Assembly: GCA_964385465.1 (NCBI GenBank)
Contig: CAYLPJ010000002.1
Coordinates: 1 to 64,000 of the forward strand
DNA length: 64,000 nt
DNA from: CAYLPJ01 sp964385465
GTDB lineage: Bacteria > Planctomycetota > Phycisphaerae > SM23-33
Reading direction: 5' to 3'
In this document: in pieces, positions 40,592 through 48,706 of the stretch
Layout of the letters: each line of letters starts with the position of its first letter
Numbering within the stretch: the stretch's first letter is position 1
Notes under the pieces: model-generated
What the model was told of the DNA's origin: nothing
Databases searched by the model: none
What the model saw: only the letters and a program-made list of their open reading frames with translations
Program-made: the position numbers and the translations under genes

Positions 40592-43255
40592 CTACCGCCC
40601 ACGGACCTTCCTGTGCCCGGACTGTGGCAGGGCGACGCGGAAGCCGACGTAGATGTACCCCCCGTAGGCGGGGTTGTTGAACTCCCGGTCCGTGCAGCGC
40701 TGGCTGAGCCCGTAGTAGCCCCACGAGCCGCCGCGGATGCAGCGGTGGTTCGCCTTTGTGTCCGCGTGCGGGTCGGTCGCCGCCTCGGACACGTAGGGCA
40801 CGAACCAGTCGCTGCACCACTCCGCGACGTTGCCGGCCAGATCCAGCACGCCGTCGCGGGCGGCGCCGGCGGGATAGCTGCCAACCGCGGCCGTGCCGCC
40901 GCACGGGGCGCTGCGAGGTTGCGGGTCGACGGTCAGCACCCCCGGCCCCGTGAAGTTGCCGTGCACGCCCGGCCGGGGCGGCTCGTCGCCCCAGGGCCAT
41001 TTCCTTCCCTCCCCGCGCCCGGACGCGACGTACTCCCACTCGGCCTCGGTGGGCAGGCGGTAGCCGTCGGCACCGGCGTCGCGTGCCCAGGTCTTCTCGT
41101 CGTAGGCGGGGGTCAGTCCGGCCCGGCGGCTGAGATAGTTGCAGTATCCGGCCGCGTCGCGCCAGGAGACGTAGATCACCGGCTCGCGGTCGCGCCATGA
41201 GAAGCCATCGCGGAACTGGCGGTGTTCGGGCTTGAACCGCTCGAACTGCTCGTTGGTGACCTCGTGGCGGGCGATGGCGAAGGGGGAAATCGTCACCTTG
41301 TGCGGCGGGGCCTCGTCGGGCTCTCCGCCGGCGCGGCCCATGGTGAAGCTGCCTCCGGGGATCGCGACCATCTCGGGCACATCCGGCCGGGCCGGGGCGG
41401 GGGTCTCGAAGGGCAGCACGCGTACGAGCTCGATCGCGTCGATCAGCACCCGCCCGTGGTCGTCGTACAGCGGGTGGGCCTCGGCCTTGCTGCTGTGGTG
41501 CCTCCCGGCCTGCCAGACGCAGTCCAGGTGCGTGGTGGTCTCGTAGAGCGACCACAGGAAGGACGTCGTGGCAAACTCGCCCTCCCCGGTCGGCGGCAGG
41601 AAGGCCGGAATGTAGTGCGGGTAGCCCTTCTCCCGCCGCGGCGGGCCGTCGGCCAGCAGCGTCAGCCTCGCCTCCTCGGCCGAGGGGTTCGAGTAGACGA
41701 TCCGCACGTTGTAGGTGGCCGTGGGCAACTCCGCGCCGGCGAGGTCCAGCGAGAAGCCGCTGCCCTCGGCCTCTTCGTTGCGGACGGCCGCCCGCCCGCC
41801 GGCCCGCACCGTCCCGGCCCCGCCCGTCAGCTTGCCGCTCTCGGCCTCGAACCGCCGCACCGGCCCGACGGCCGCGGCGTTGGCCCACGTGCGGTTGAGC
41901 AGGTGATAGCCGTAGGCGCTGTCGCGCTTGGTCGGCCGGTCGATGATGAGCTTCCGCCCGGCGACGGCGGCGAGCGTCTTCCCGTCGCGGCGGAGTGTCA
42001 CCTGCGGCACGCCGGGGGCCAGGGGGACCTCCGCGTGGGCCACGCCCGCGGGCATGGAGAATGTCCTCTCCCTGCCGTCCAGCCGAACCGCCAGGTCGGC
42101 CGGGGCGGTCAGGAACGTGGTGAGGTAGACGAAATCGCCGACATCGTCGTGGATCTGATCGTACGGCCACTTCACGCGGGTGATGTTGATCCAGCGTTTC
42201 TCGACCGGGTGCCACGCCCGCGTGGTGCGGCGGCTCCGGGTGCGGTGGATGAAGAAGACCATGTCCTGCGGGATGCTCGGGCGGCGGCGGGCCTTGAACC
42301 ACCGCGCGGCGTAGCTGGTGGCGTGCAGGTAGGACTCGTCGCGGTCGAAGTACTGCTTCTCCCAGCCTTCCTTCCACCGGTAGGCCATGAGATTGGAGTC
42401 TTCGTTGTAGTCGTTCCACGTGACGATCTCGACCCAGTCGGCGCCGTCGCGGATGAGGCCCTCCCACATGGCGAGGTAGCCGGCGAGGCCGCGGAAATCG
42501 CGGAGGTTCGGGCTGTTGTATGCCGGGGCCACGCCGGCCATGTACGTCTTGCCCAGGTGCTGCGTGACGTGCCGCCCCACGGCGTTGACCGCGATGATGT
42601 CATTGACCAGCCCGTCGCAGGCGAAGAAGAACCACCCGTCGACGTGGTCCTGCCCGGCCAGCAGGCGCAGCAGGTTCTGGAAGCTCCACGCCATCACGTG
42701 TCGGCGGTTGCTGACGAACGGCACGAAGTGCACGCGGTGGCCCTTCTCGGCCAGGAGCCTGCACCCGGCGGCGTACGTGGCCGGCCCGCCCGCCCAGGCG
42801 CTGAGCACCACCTTGCCGTCGTGGCGAAACTGGTTGGGATGGTTTGCGAACCGCTCGACCATGTCCAGCATGTTGCGGTCGAGCGGGTTGAGGTTGCCGT
42901 TGACATCCGCCGAGACGAACAGCTTGAAGTCCCCGCCGAGCTGCCGGGCTGCCTCGTAGATGTCCGCCGCCCCCTTGCCGTGGCCGATCAGCTTGATCTT
43001 GCCGCTTTCGGGGTCCGGGCGGCCCCAGTTGAGGCAGTTCAGCGCGAACCCGTCGATGCCGTGGCGGCCCGCCAGCTCGATCTCCTCCCTGGCGAACTCC
43101 ACGCCGTTGCTCAGGCACGCCATGTAATGCGCAAAGACCATCGGCTCGTGCGGAACGGGCCTCCCGGGCGCCTCCGGCTCGGCTGCCGGGGCCCGCACGG
43201 GTGAGACAAACCACACCGCCAACGCTACAATCGCCGCTCGTTGTATTCTGCTCAC
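40592..43255 (-). CDS. secreted GH71-like / FGE-fold fusion protein
   Basis: 887 residues from a GTG with GGAG six bases upstream. Signal peptide 1-24. Residues about 37-380 resemble GH71 alpha-1,3-glucanases ('MVFAHYMACLSNGVEF', 'GIDGFALNCLNWG', 'VVLSAWAGGPATY', 'VDGWFFFACDGLVND', 'WVEIVTWNDYNED'). A beta-rich middle part follows. Residues about 660-880 are an FGE-sulfatase domain ('MVAIPGGSFTMGRAGGEPDE', 'GYRLPTEAEWEYVASGRGE', 'LAGNVAEWCSDW', 'IRGGSWGYYGLSQRC'). The cysteine pair that oxidises sulfatases is not conserved, so this part is likely a binding module. Likely outer-surface glucan degradation. Confidence 0.8.
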   Translation of the reverse strand: MSRIQRAAIVALAVWFVSPVRAPAAEPEAPGRPVPHEPMVFAHYMACLSNGVEFAREEIELAGRHGIDGFALNCLNWGRPDPESGKIKLIGHGKGAADIYEAARQLGGDFKLFVSADVNGNLNPLDRNMLDMVERFANHPNQFRHDGKVVLSAWAGGPATYAAGCRLLAEKGHRVHFVPFVSNRRHVMAWSFQNLLRLLAGQDHVDGWFFFACDGLVNDIIAVNAVGRHVTQHLGKTYMAGVAPAYNSPNLRDFRGLAGYLAMWEGLIRDGADWVEIVTWNDYNEDSNLMAYRWKEGWEKQYFDRDESYLHATSYAARWFKARRRPSIPQDMVFFIHRTRSRRTTRAWHPVEKRWINITRVKWPYDQIHDDVGDFVYLTTFLTAPADLAVRLDGRERTFSMPAGVAHAEVPLAPGVPQVTLRRDGKTLAAVAGRKLIIDRPTKRDSAYGYHLLNRTWANAAAVGPVRRFEAESGKLTGGAGTVRAGGRAAVRNEEAEGSGFSLDLAGAELPTATYNVRIVYSNPSAEEARLTLLADGPPRREKGYPHYIPAFLPPTGEGEFATTSFLWSLYETTTHLDCVWQAGRHHSSKAEAHPLYDDHGRVLIDAIELVRVLPFETPAPARPDVPEMVAIPGGSFTMGRAGGEPDEAPPHKVTISPFAIARHEVTNEQFERFKPEHRQFRDGFSWRDREPVIYVSWRDAAGYCNYLSRRAGLTPAYDEKTWARDAGADGYRLPTEAEWEYVASGRGEGRKWPWGDEPPRPGVHGNFTGPGVLTVDPQPRSAPCGGTAAVGSYPAGAARDGVLDLAGNVAEWCSDWFVPYVSEAATDPHADTKANHRCIRGGSWGYYGLSQRCTDREFNNPAYGGYIYVGFRVALPQSGHRKVRGR

Positions 43256-43281
43256 CGCTCGCTCCGAGAAAGGGGCCCGCC

Positions 43282-44212
43282 ATGACCGCCGCCATGCGAC
43301 CGTACCGTCCCGACGAGGACTTCCTCCGCATCCGGGACCTGACCATTGAAACCTTCGCCGGCTTCGATCGGCCGGTCAACTGGATGTTCGAACGCTGGGA
43401 GTATTGCCGCCACTACGTCCTGCCGATGTTCGGCGGCCGGGCACGGCCGGAGGACCCCGTCGCCGGCGCGGCCGAGAAGGTCGCCTGGTGGGAAGACCGC
43501 GTGGGCGTGTGGGAAACGTCTGGCGGGCGTATCGCGGGCGTCGTCCACGCCGAGAATCCCCGGGCGGGGGAGGTCTTCTTCGAGCGTCGCCCGGGCGCGG
43601 AGGATTGCCTGGACGAGATGATCGAATACGCCGTGGCGACGTTCACCGGCGACGAGGGGCTCGAGACCCACGCGCTGGACGACGACGCGCCGCTGGTCGC
43701 CGCGCTGGCCCGCCACGGGTTCCGGCTGGCCGGCACGGGGCACGACTCCGTCCTGCCCCATGACGAGATCCCCGCCCCGGCCCTGCCCGCGGGCTTCGCC
43801 ATCGTGTCCATGGCCGACGAGCCCGACCTGGCGAGCCGCTGCGAGGTCCTCGCCCGCGGCTTCGATCACGCCGAGCCGGAGGCGTGGTCCTCCACCCACG
43901 CCTACGAGCAGCTCCAGCAGGCGCCGAGCTACGATCCGCAGCTCGACCTCGTGACCGTCGCGCCGGACGGGACGTGGTGCTCGTGCTGCGTAATCTGGCC
44001 GGACGTGAGAAACGGCATCGCGACGCTGGAGCCGGTCGCAACCCGCCCGGACTACCGCCTGCGCGGGCTCGGGCGCGAGGTGATCCACGAGGCCGCCCGG
44101 CGGGCCGGCGACCGCGGCTGCCGGACCACACGCGTGGGAACGGACAAGCCGTTCTACCTGGCCAGCGGTTTCCGCCGCCGCTGGACGCGCCACACCTGGG
44201 CGCGCGAGCTGA
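43282..44212 (+). CDS. GNAT-family N-acetyltransferase without an in-frame stop
   Basis: About 310 residues of recognisable protein. The C-terminal GNAT fold has 'IATLEPVATRPDYRLRGLGR' (acetyl-CoA loop) and 'VGTDKPFYLASGFRRRW'; the N-terminal half looks like a degenerate second GNAT copy. Homology ends near 'RHTWAREL'. There a TGA (44210-44212) exists one base out of frame, while the true frame stays open to 45714, wholly antisense to tsaD and the protease gene. A one-base indel, real or from sequencing, is the simplest explanation. The start ATG at 43282 is only 26 bp from the divergent GH71-like start. Confidence 0.6.
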
Positions 44213-44223
44213 GGCCGGGCCCA

Positions 44224-45342
44224 TCAGCGCCGCACGGTGGCGTGGGCGGTCAGCGCGAGGTCGGAGGTCCGCCCGGCGGCGAGGTCGTGGTGGGCCAGGC
44301 CGGCGATCATCGCGGCGTTGTCCACGCAGAAGCGCAGCTCGGGCTTGCGCAGGGTCGCGCCGAGCTTGTCGGCCAAGGCCTCGGCTGCCGACCGCAGGCC
44401 GGAGTTGGCGGCCACGCCGCCCCCGAGGACGAGCGTGCGGGCGTCGGCGGCCCTGGCGGCGCGGCGGAGCTTGATGCGGAGGACGTCGACGACGGCGGTC
44501 TGGAAGCTGGCGGCGAGATCGGCGACCTCATCGGGCGTGAAGTGCTCGATGCCGCGCCCGGCGTTGGGCTGGGCCTCCCGGCGGGCCTGGGTGGGCCGGC
44601 GCCGCTTCGGCGTGCGGCGGCGGGAGCGCCTGGCCTCGGCGTCGGCGCCGCCGGGCAGGCCGTTGACGTGGTACAGCACGGCTGTCTTGATCCCGCTGAA
44701 GGAGAAGTCCAGCGACTGCCCCCGCAGCAGCGTCCGGGGCAGCGGCACGGCCTTGGGGTCGCCCTCGCGGGCCGTTCGGTCGATGGCCGGGCCGCCCGGG
44801 TAGCCCAGCTCCAGGATGCTGGCGACCTTGTCGAAGGCTTCCCCGGCGGCGTCGTCGATGGTGCTGCCCAGCAGCTCCAACTCCGTCGGCGCCGTGCACC
44901 GGTACAGCGCGGTGTGCCCCCCGGAACAGACCAGCGCAACGGCGGGATAGTCGATGGGCTCGGCGTCCAGCGCCGGGGCGTAGGCGTGAGCGTAGACGTG
45001 GTTGACGCCGAGAAGGGGCAGCTCCCACGCCCAGGCGAGCGTCTTGGCGGCCATCAGGCCCACCAGCAGCGAGCCGATCAGCCCCGGCTCGTGGGTGACG
45101 GCGACGGCAGCGAGATCGTCGGCGCCGACGCCGGCCTCGTCGAGAGCCCGCCCGATGACGGTGTTGATCGCCTCGATATGGGCCCTGGAGGCGATCTCGG
45201 GCACGACCCCGCCGAAGCGGGCGTGCAGCTCGATCTGGCTGGCAACCACGTTGGACAGCACGTCGCGCCCGTCGGCGACGACAGCGGCGCCCGTCTCGTC
45301 GCAGCTCGATTCGATGCCCAGGATCAGCCGGCGGTCACTCAT
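44224..45342 (-). CDS. tsaD: tRNA N6-adenosine threonylcarbamoyltransferase
   Basis: 372 residues. 'ILGIESSCDETGAAVV' is the ASKHA phosphate-1 motif; the metal site is 'GVNHVYAHAYAP', and 'ALVCSGGHTALYRC' and 'GGGVAANSGLR' follow. With TsaB/TsaE/TsaC it installs t6A37 on ANN-decoding tRNAs. A basic insertion ('EARRSRRRTPKRRRPTQARR') sits at about residue 235-255, larger than in most homologues. Its ATG overlaps the stop of the upstream S41 protease gene by 8 bp, so translation is probably coupled. Confidence 0.96.
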   Translation of the reverse strand: MSDRRLILGIESSCDETGAAVVADGRDVLSNVVASQIELHARFGGVVPEIASRAHIEAINTVIGRALDEAGVGADDLAAVAVTHEPGLIGSLLVGLMAAKTLAWAWELPLLGVNHVYAHAYAPALDAEPIDYPAVALVCSGGHTALYRCTAPTELELLGSTIDDAAGEAFDKVASILELGYPGGPAIDRTAREGDPKAVPLPRTLLRGQSLDFSFSGIKTAVLYHVNGLPGGADAEARRSRRRTPKRRRPTQARREAQPNAGRGIEHFTPDEVADLAASFQTAVVDVLRIKLRRAARAADARTLVLGGGVAANSGLRSAAEALADKLGATLRKPELRFCVDNAAMIAGLAHHDLAAGRTSDLALTAHATVRR

Positions 45343-46690
45343 CGTCGGTGGTCTCCCGGCGGTCGGAGGCCTGCGTGGCGGCGGCCTCGGCGAGCAGTTC
45401 CGCCAGCGCGCCGTCCTCGGCGAGCAGCCGGATGGCGGCGGCAAGCTGTGAGTCGGATGCGACGGGTTCCGCCCGCGCCGGAGCCGTCGCCGTGGCCGGT
45501 GCGGCACGGCGCGGGGGCATGGCGGCCATCGCCCGCCAGCGCCGCCGGCGCGCGCGGGCCTGCGCCGGCGAAACCGTCACCACGCGGTGCGGGGCGATCC
45601 CGCCGGGGTACTCATCGTCGCCGGCGACCTTCCGCGCCCGCCCGAGGAAGAACTCCCCCGTCGTCACGTTCGCCAACCCCAGCCGGCCGGGAAGCGGCAG
45701 CATCGACTGGATGAGCCCCTTGCCCCGCGTTCGCGTGCCGACCAGCGCCGCCCGCCCGCCGTGGGCGAGGGCGCCGGCGACGATCTCCGCCGCCGAGGCC
45801 GTCCGCTCGTTGACCAGCACGACCAGGGGCACGTCCTCGTGCGTTCCGGCCGACCGGGCCGAGAGCGACTCCCGCCCCCCGGTGCGATCCACGCGAGTGA
45901 AGATCACGCCCTCGCGGAGGAAGAGGTTGGCGACGTCGAAGCCGATCTCCAGCCGCCCGCCGGGGTTGTCGCGAAGGTCCAGCACCAGCCCGGTGGCATC
46001 GCCCAGCTCGCGGAGCACCTGCCGCAGGCGGTCGGCGGTGCGGGGAACGAACTCGGCGATCCGCACGATCGCCGCCGGCGTGTTGGCGTCCGGGCGGTAG
46101 CGCCACCGCCCGTCGCCGCCCCGCCGCACGCCCATCACCGTCTCGAGGGCGAACCGCGCCGGCTCCACCGCGAGCTTCGTCCGCCGCCCGCGCGGGTCGA
46201 GGAGGGTCAGCGGCACGGCCTGCTCGGAGGGACCCTCCAGCAGGGCGCGGAGCTCGTCGCCGTCGATGCGTTCGGCCTCCCTGCCGGCGACCGCCAGCAG
46301 CCTCCCGCCGGGGTCGATCCCCGCCGCATGGGCCGGCGAGCCGGGCAGCGAGCCGAGAATCCGCCGGTTCGGGTCCTCGACGTCCACCAGCAGCCCCAAG
46401 GCCGTAACGTACCCGTTCAGGCGGTCGCGAAAACTCTCGACGCGCTCGGGAGGAACGTAGCTGGAGAACGGGTCGACGGCGTCGGCCATGCCGCCGACGG
46501 CCCCGCGGCGGAGGGCCTCGTCGTCGACCGGGCGGTAGGCGGCGTCGCAGATCCTGCGATACGCGGCCACGACGGGCCGGAAGCGGACCTCGTCGGGGTC
46601 GTCGGGCGGCGGCGGAGTGCGCGTCAGCAGGACGGTGGCGACCCCGGCCGCCACGATCAGGATGGTCCAGATGAGGTTTCGCTTGGGCAT
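45335..46690 (-). CDS. S41-family C-terminal processing peptidase
   Basis: 451 residues. An N-terminal signal anchor ('LIWTILIVAAGVATVLL') precedes the S41 N-terminal helices ('FSSYVPPE'), a PDZ domain ('LGLLVDVEDPNRRILGSLPG', 'GIDPGGRLLAVAG') and the tail-specific protease core. Catalytic Ser lies in 'VNERTASAAEIVAGAL' and Lys in 'TRGKGLIQS'. Periplasmic, cutting hydrophobic C-termini. A long Ala/Arg-rich C-terminal extension (about residues 385-451) has no recognised motif. Overlaps tsaD. Confidence 0.93.
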   Translation of the reverse strand: MPKRNLIWTILIVAAGVATVLLTRTPPPPDDPDEVRFRPVVAAYRRICDAAYRPVDDEALRRGAVGGMADAVDPFSSYVPPERVESFRDRLNGYVTALGLLVDVEDPNRRILGSLPGSPAHAAGIDPGGRLLAVAGREAERIDGDELRALLEGPSEQAVPLTLLDPRGRRTKLAVEPARFALETVMGVRRGGDGRWRYRPDANTPAAIVRIAEFVPRTADRLRQVLRELGDATGLVLDLRDNPGGRLEIGFDVANLFLREGVIFTRVDRTGGRESLSARSAGTHEDVPLVVLVNERTASAAEIVAGALAHGGRAALVGTRTRGKGLIQSMLPLPGRLGLANVTTGEFFLGRARKVAGDDEYPGGIAPHRVVTVSPAQARARRRRWRAMAAMPPRRAAPATATAPARAEPVASDSQLAAAIRLLAEDGALAELLAEAAATQASDRRETTDDE

Positions 46691-46785
46691 TGCGCCTTCC
46701 CTGCCGTTCCCGTCGCCGGATCGCCCTCAGTGTAGCGGGGCCCGTGCGGCCGGGAAAGCGCGACCCGGGCGACCTGCCCGACCGA

Positions 46786-48477
46786 CTACGGGCTGTTGGT
46801 CGTGCGAAGGAGCTCGAAATTGCGGATGCGCATGGCGGGCAACCCGTCGCCGTCGGTGAGCAGGCGTCCGTCGCGGTCGAGGCTCAGCAGCAGGTGGGTG
46901 CCTCGGAGGTTGAGGTCCTCGACGCCGACGTCGGCGAGGCGGTCGTGAGCGGTCTTCATGAGCGTCAGGTAGGTCTGCTCGTTCAGCAGCCCTTCGCGGT
47001 AGGCCTGGAGGGCGTTAACGCCCGTGTACAGGGCCTCGTCCCGCTGGGCCAGCAGTTCGTCGGGGGCGTTCCAGTAGCCCCACAGGAGAATGTAGTCGCG
47101 GTTGGGGCGCAAGGCGTGCTGCCCGTCGGGCATGACCAGGCGGGCGTGGGTCTCGTAGCGGCGGTCGTCGGCCAGCGCCGGCGACAGCCGGGACGTCTCG
47201 CCGGTCATGTAGACTGCCCTCGGATAGATCGTGGCGATGCCCTTGGCCGTCAACTCGAAGCTCAGGGCGACCTCCTCGAACGGGCTGTTGTAGCCGTGGG
47301 CGAGGATCCGCCGCTCGTCGTCCTTGAAGGGGTCCATGTCCGGCTGCTCGCCGACGTGGCTGACCCGCCAGACCAGCCGGACGTTGTCCTTGGTCACGGT
47401 GTCGTAGACCTGGCTGGTCACCGACAGCCGCGTCCGCGGCGTCTTGCGCCACTTCTCCGGCAGGAAGTAGTCGAACAGCACCGGGTCGCGCCCCACGACC
47501 CACAGCGCCCCGTCGGTGCTCGCGATCCGCCCGTAGACGTAGTCCACACCGAGGATCCGCACGGCCGAGAGGTGCGGCGGCAGCTCCGCCTCGACCTCGA
47601 AGCGGTGCGCCTGGCGGACGAGGTAGGCCCGGCGCTTGGCCGAGCGGACGGACTGCTCGCGTTCGGCGGTGCGCTCCAGCAGCTCGAAGTCGATGCTGGC
47701 GTAGACGATCCGCCCGTCCCGCCCGCGGAGCAGCCCGCCCTCGCCGTCCGGCCGGACGATGATGTGCTGGGCCTTGCTGTCGTGGACGACGAAGCCCTTG
47801 GCCCGCATCTCTTCCTCGACGCGATGGACGAGGGCGACGAGCTCCTCGCGGGTCAGCAAGCCGTCTTTGTAGGCCTCGGCGGCATCCACGCCGCCGACCC
47901 ACTCGTAGATCACCGCGTACTTGCGGTGGGCGTCGAGGCGGACGCCCTTGTGGGCATCCGCCTTGGCGTGGATGCGGTGGGCCTTGCGCCCCAGCCGCTC
48001 GATGTCCATGCGCTCGTGCGGCACGTAGATGGCGAGGGGCTTGTGGGTGAGCAGTTGCCCCGGCGACTCGTACCGCGTGTTCCGCAACTCCAGGGCCAGG
48101 GCGAACTCCTCGAAGGGGCTGTTGAACTCGGCGTTGGCCAGGTCGTCGGCCAGCGTCCCGCCGGGGACGTCCTGGCCCATGCGGTTCCACTTCAGGACGA
48201 TATCGCGGCCCCGGCCGGCGACGGGCTTGGTCCGGATGCGGTAGAGCGTGCTCGTGCCGCTCAGCCGCCGGCGGTGCGTCCGCGACCAGGCTCGGTCGGT
48301 CCAGTAGTTCTCGGGCATGAGCAGGTCGGCCAGCGGCCGGCCGAACTCGGTGAGGTACAGATCGCCGCCGTCTGCCGGGCGCAGGTGGGCGTACTCGACG
48401 CCGAGGACGCGGACGGTCTGCGCGCCGGCGCCGGGCGATGCGGCGGATTCGGGGGCCTGCGGGTTGTCGGGGGACAT
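46786..48477 (-). CDS. uncharacterised tandem kinase-like / pseudokinase-like protein
   Basis: 563 residues, no signal peptide. It consists of two related halves, about 20-270 and 303-560. Shared blocks are 'VRVLGVEY' / 'VRILGVDY', 'LMPENYW' / 'FLPEKWR', 'NSPFEEFAL' / 'NSPFEEVAL', 'AYKDGLLTREE' / 'AYREGLLNEQT' and 'FELLERT' / 'FELLRT'. The first half shows kinase-like landmarks: K96 (VLKW), E123 or E124, hinge-like 'YEWVGG' (191-196), 'VVHDSKAQHIIV' (D233) and 'SIDFELLERT' (D263). In the second half the Lys and the DFE Asp are replaced (N553). I do not know this family; a phosphotransferase role is inference. Monocistronic-looking, between S41 and tRNA-Phe. Confidence 0.6.
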   Translation of the reverse strand: MSPDNPQAPESAASPGAGAQTVRVLGVEYAHLRPADGGDLYLTEFGRPLADLLMPENYWTDRAWSRTHRRRLSGTSTLYRIRTKPVAGRGRDIVLKWNRMGQDVPGGTLADDLANAEFNSPFEEFALALELRNTRYESPGQLLTHKPLAIYVPHERMDIERLGRKAHRIHAKADAHKGVRLDAHRKYAVIYEWVGGVDAAEAYKDGLLTREELVALVHRVEEEMRAKGFVVHDSKAQHIIVRPDGEGGLLRGRDGRIVYASIDFELLERTAEREQSVRSAKRRAYLVRQAHRFEVEAELPPHLSAVRILGVDYVYGRIASTDGALWVVGRDPVLFDYFLPEKWRKTPRTRLSVTSQVYDTVTKDNVRLVWRVSHVGEQPDMDPFKDDERRILAHGYNSPFEEVALSFELTAKGIATIYPRAVYMTGETSRLSPALADDRRYETHARLVMPDGQHALRPNRDYILLWGYWNAPDELLAQRDEALYTGVNALQAYREGLLNEQTYLTLMKTAHDRLADVGVEDLNLRGTHLLLSLDRDGRLLTDGDGLPAMRIRNFELLRTTNSP

Positions 48478-48548
48478 GGCGGGGTCCTTTCCCGCGGGGG
48501 CGGAAAACGACGCGAGCGGAGGCCGGGGAGACCTCCGCTCGCATCACA

Positions 48549-48621
48549 TGGGCAGAGCCGGACTTGAACCGGCGACACCATGATTTTCAGTCATGTGCTC
48601 TACCAGCTGAGCTACCTGCCC
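48549..48621 (-). tRNA. tRNA-Phe (GAA)
   Basis: 73 nt on the minus strand. The acceptor stem GGGCAGG pairs with the 3' CTGCCC (one G-U); the D-arm is AGCTCAGCTGGTAGAGC, the anticodon stem CATGA/TCATG with loop CTGAAAA (anticodon GAA), and the T-arm GCCGGTTCAAGTCCGGC. The discriminator base is A at 48549. The 3' CCA is not encoded. Confidence 0.97.
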
Positions 48622-48706
48622 GTCCAGCCGCCGAAAGCGGCTAAGTTCTGTACTTTACCATTCCCGAAGGGGCTGTCAACCCCTTTGCACGGGAAACGCC
48701 GACACG

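Noticed and set aside
40592..43255. The FGE-fold protein as the activator of the sulfatase at 2798.
   Set aside because: It is exported and lacks the cysteine pair needed for formylglycine formation, so it is unlikely to modify the sulfatase.
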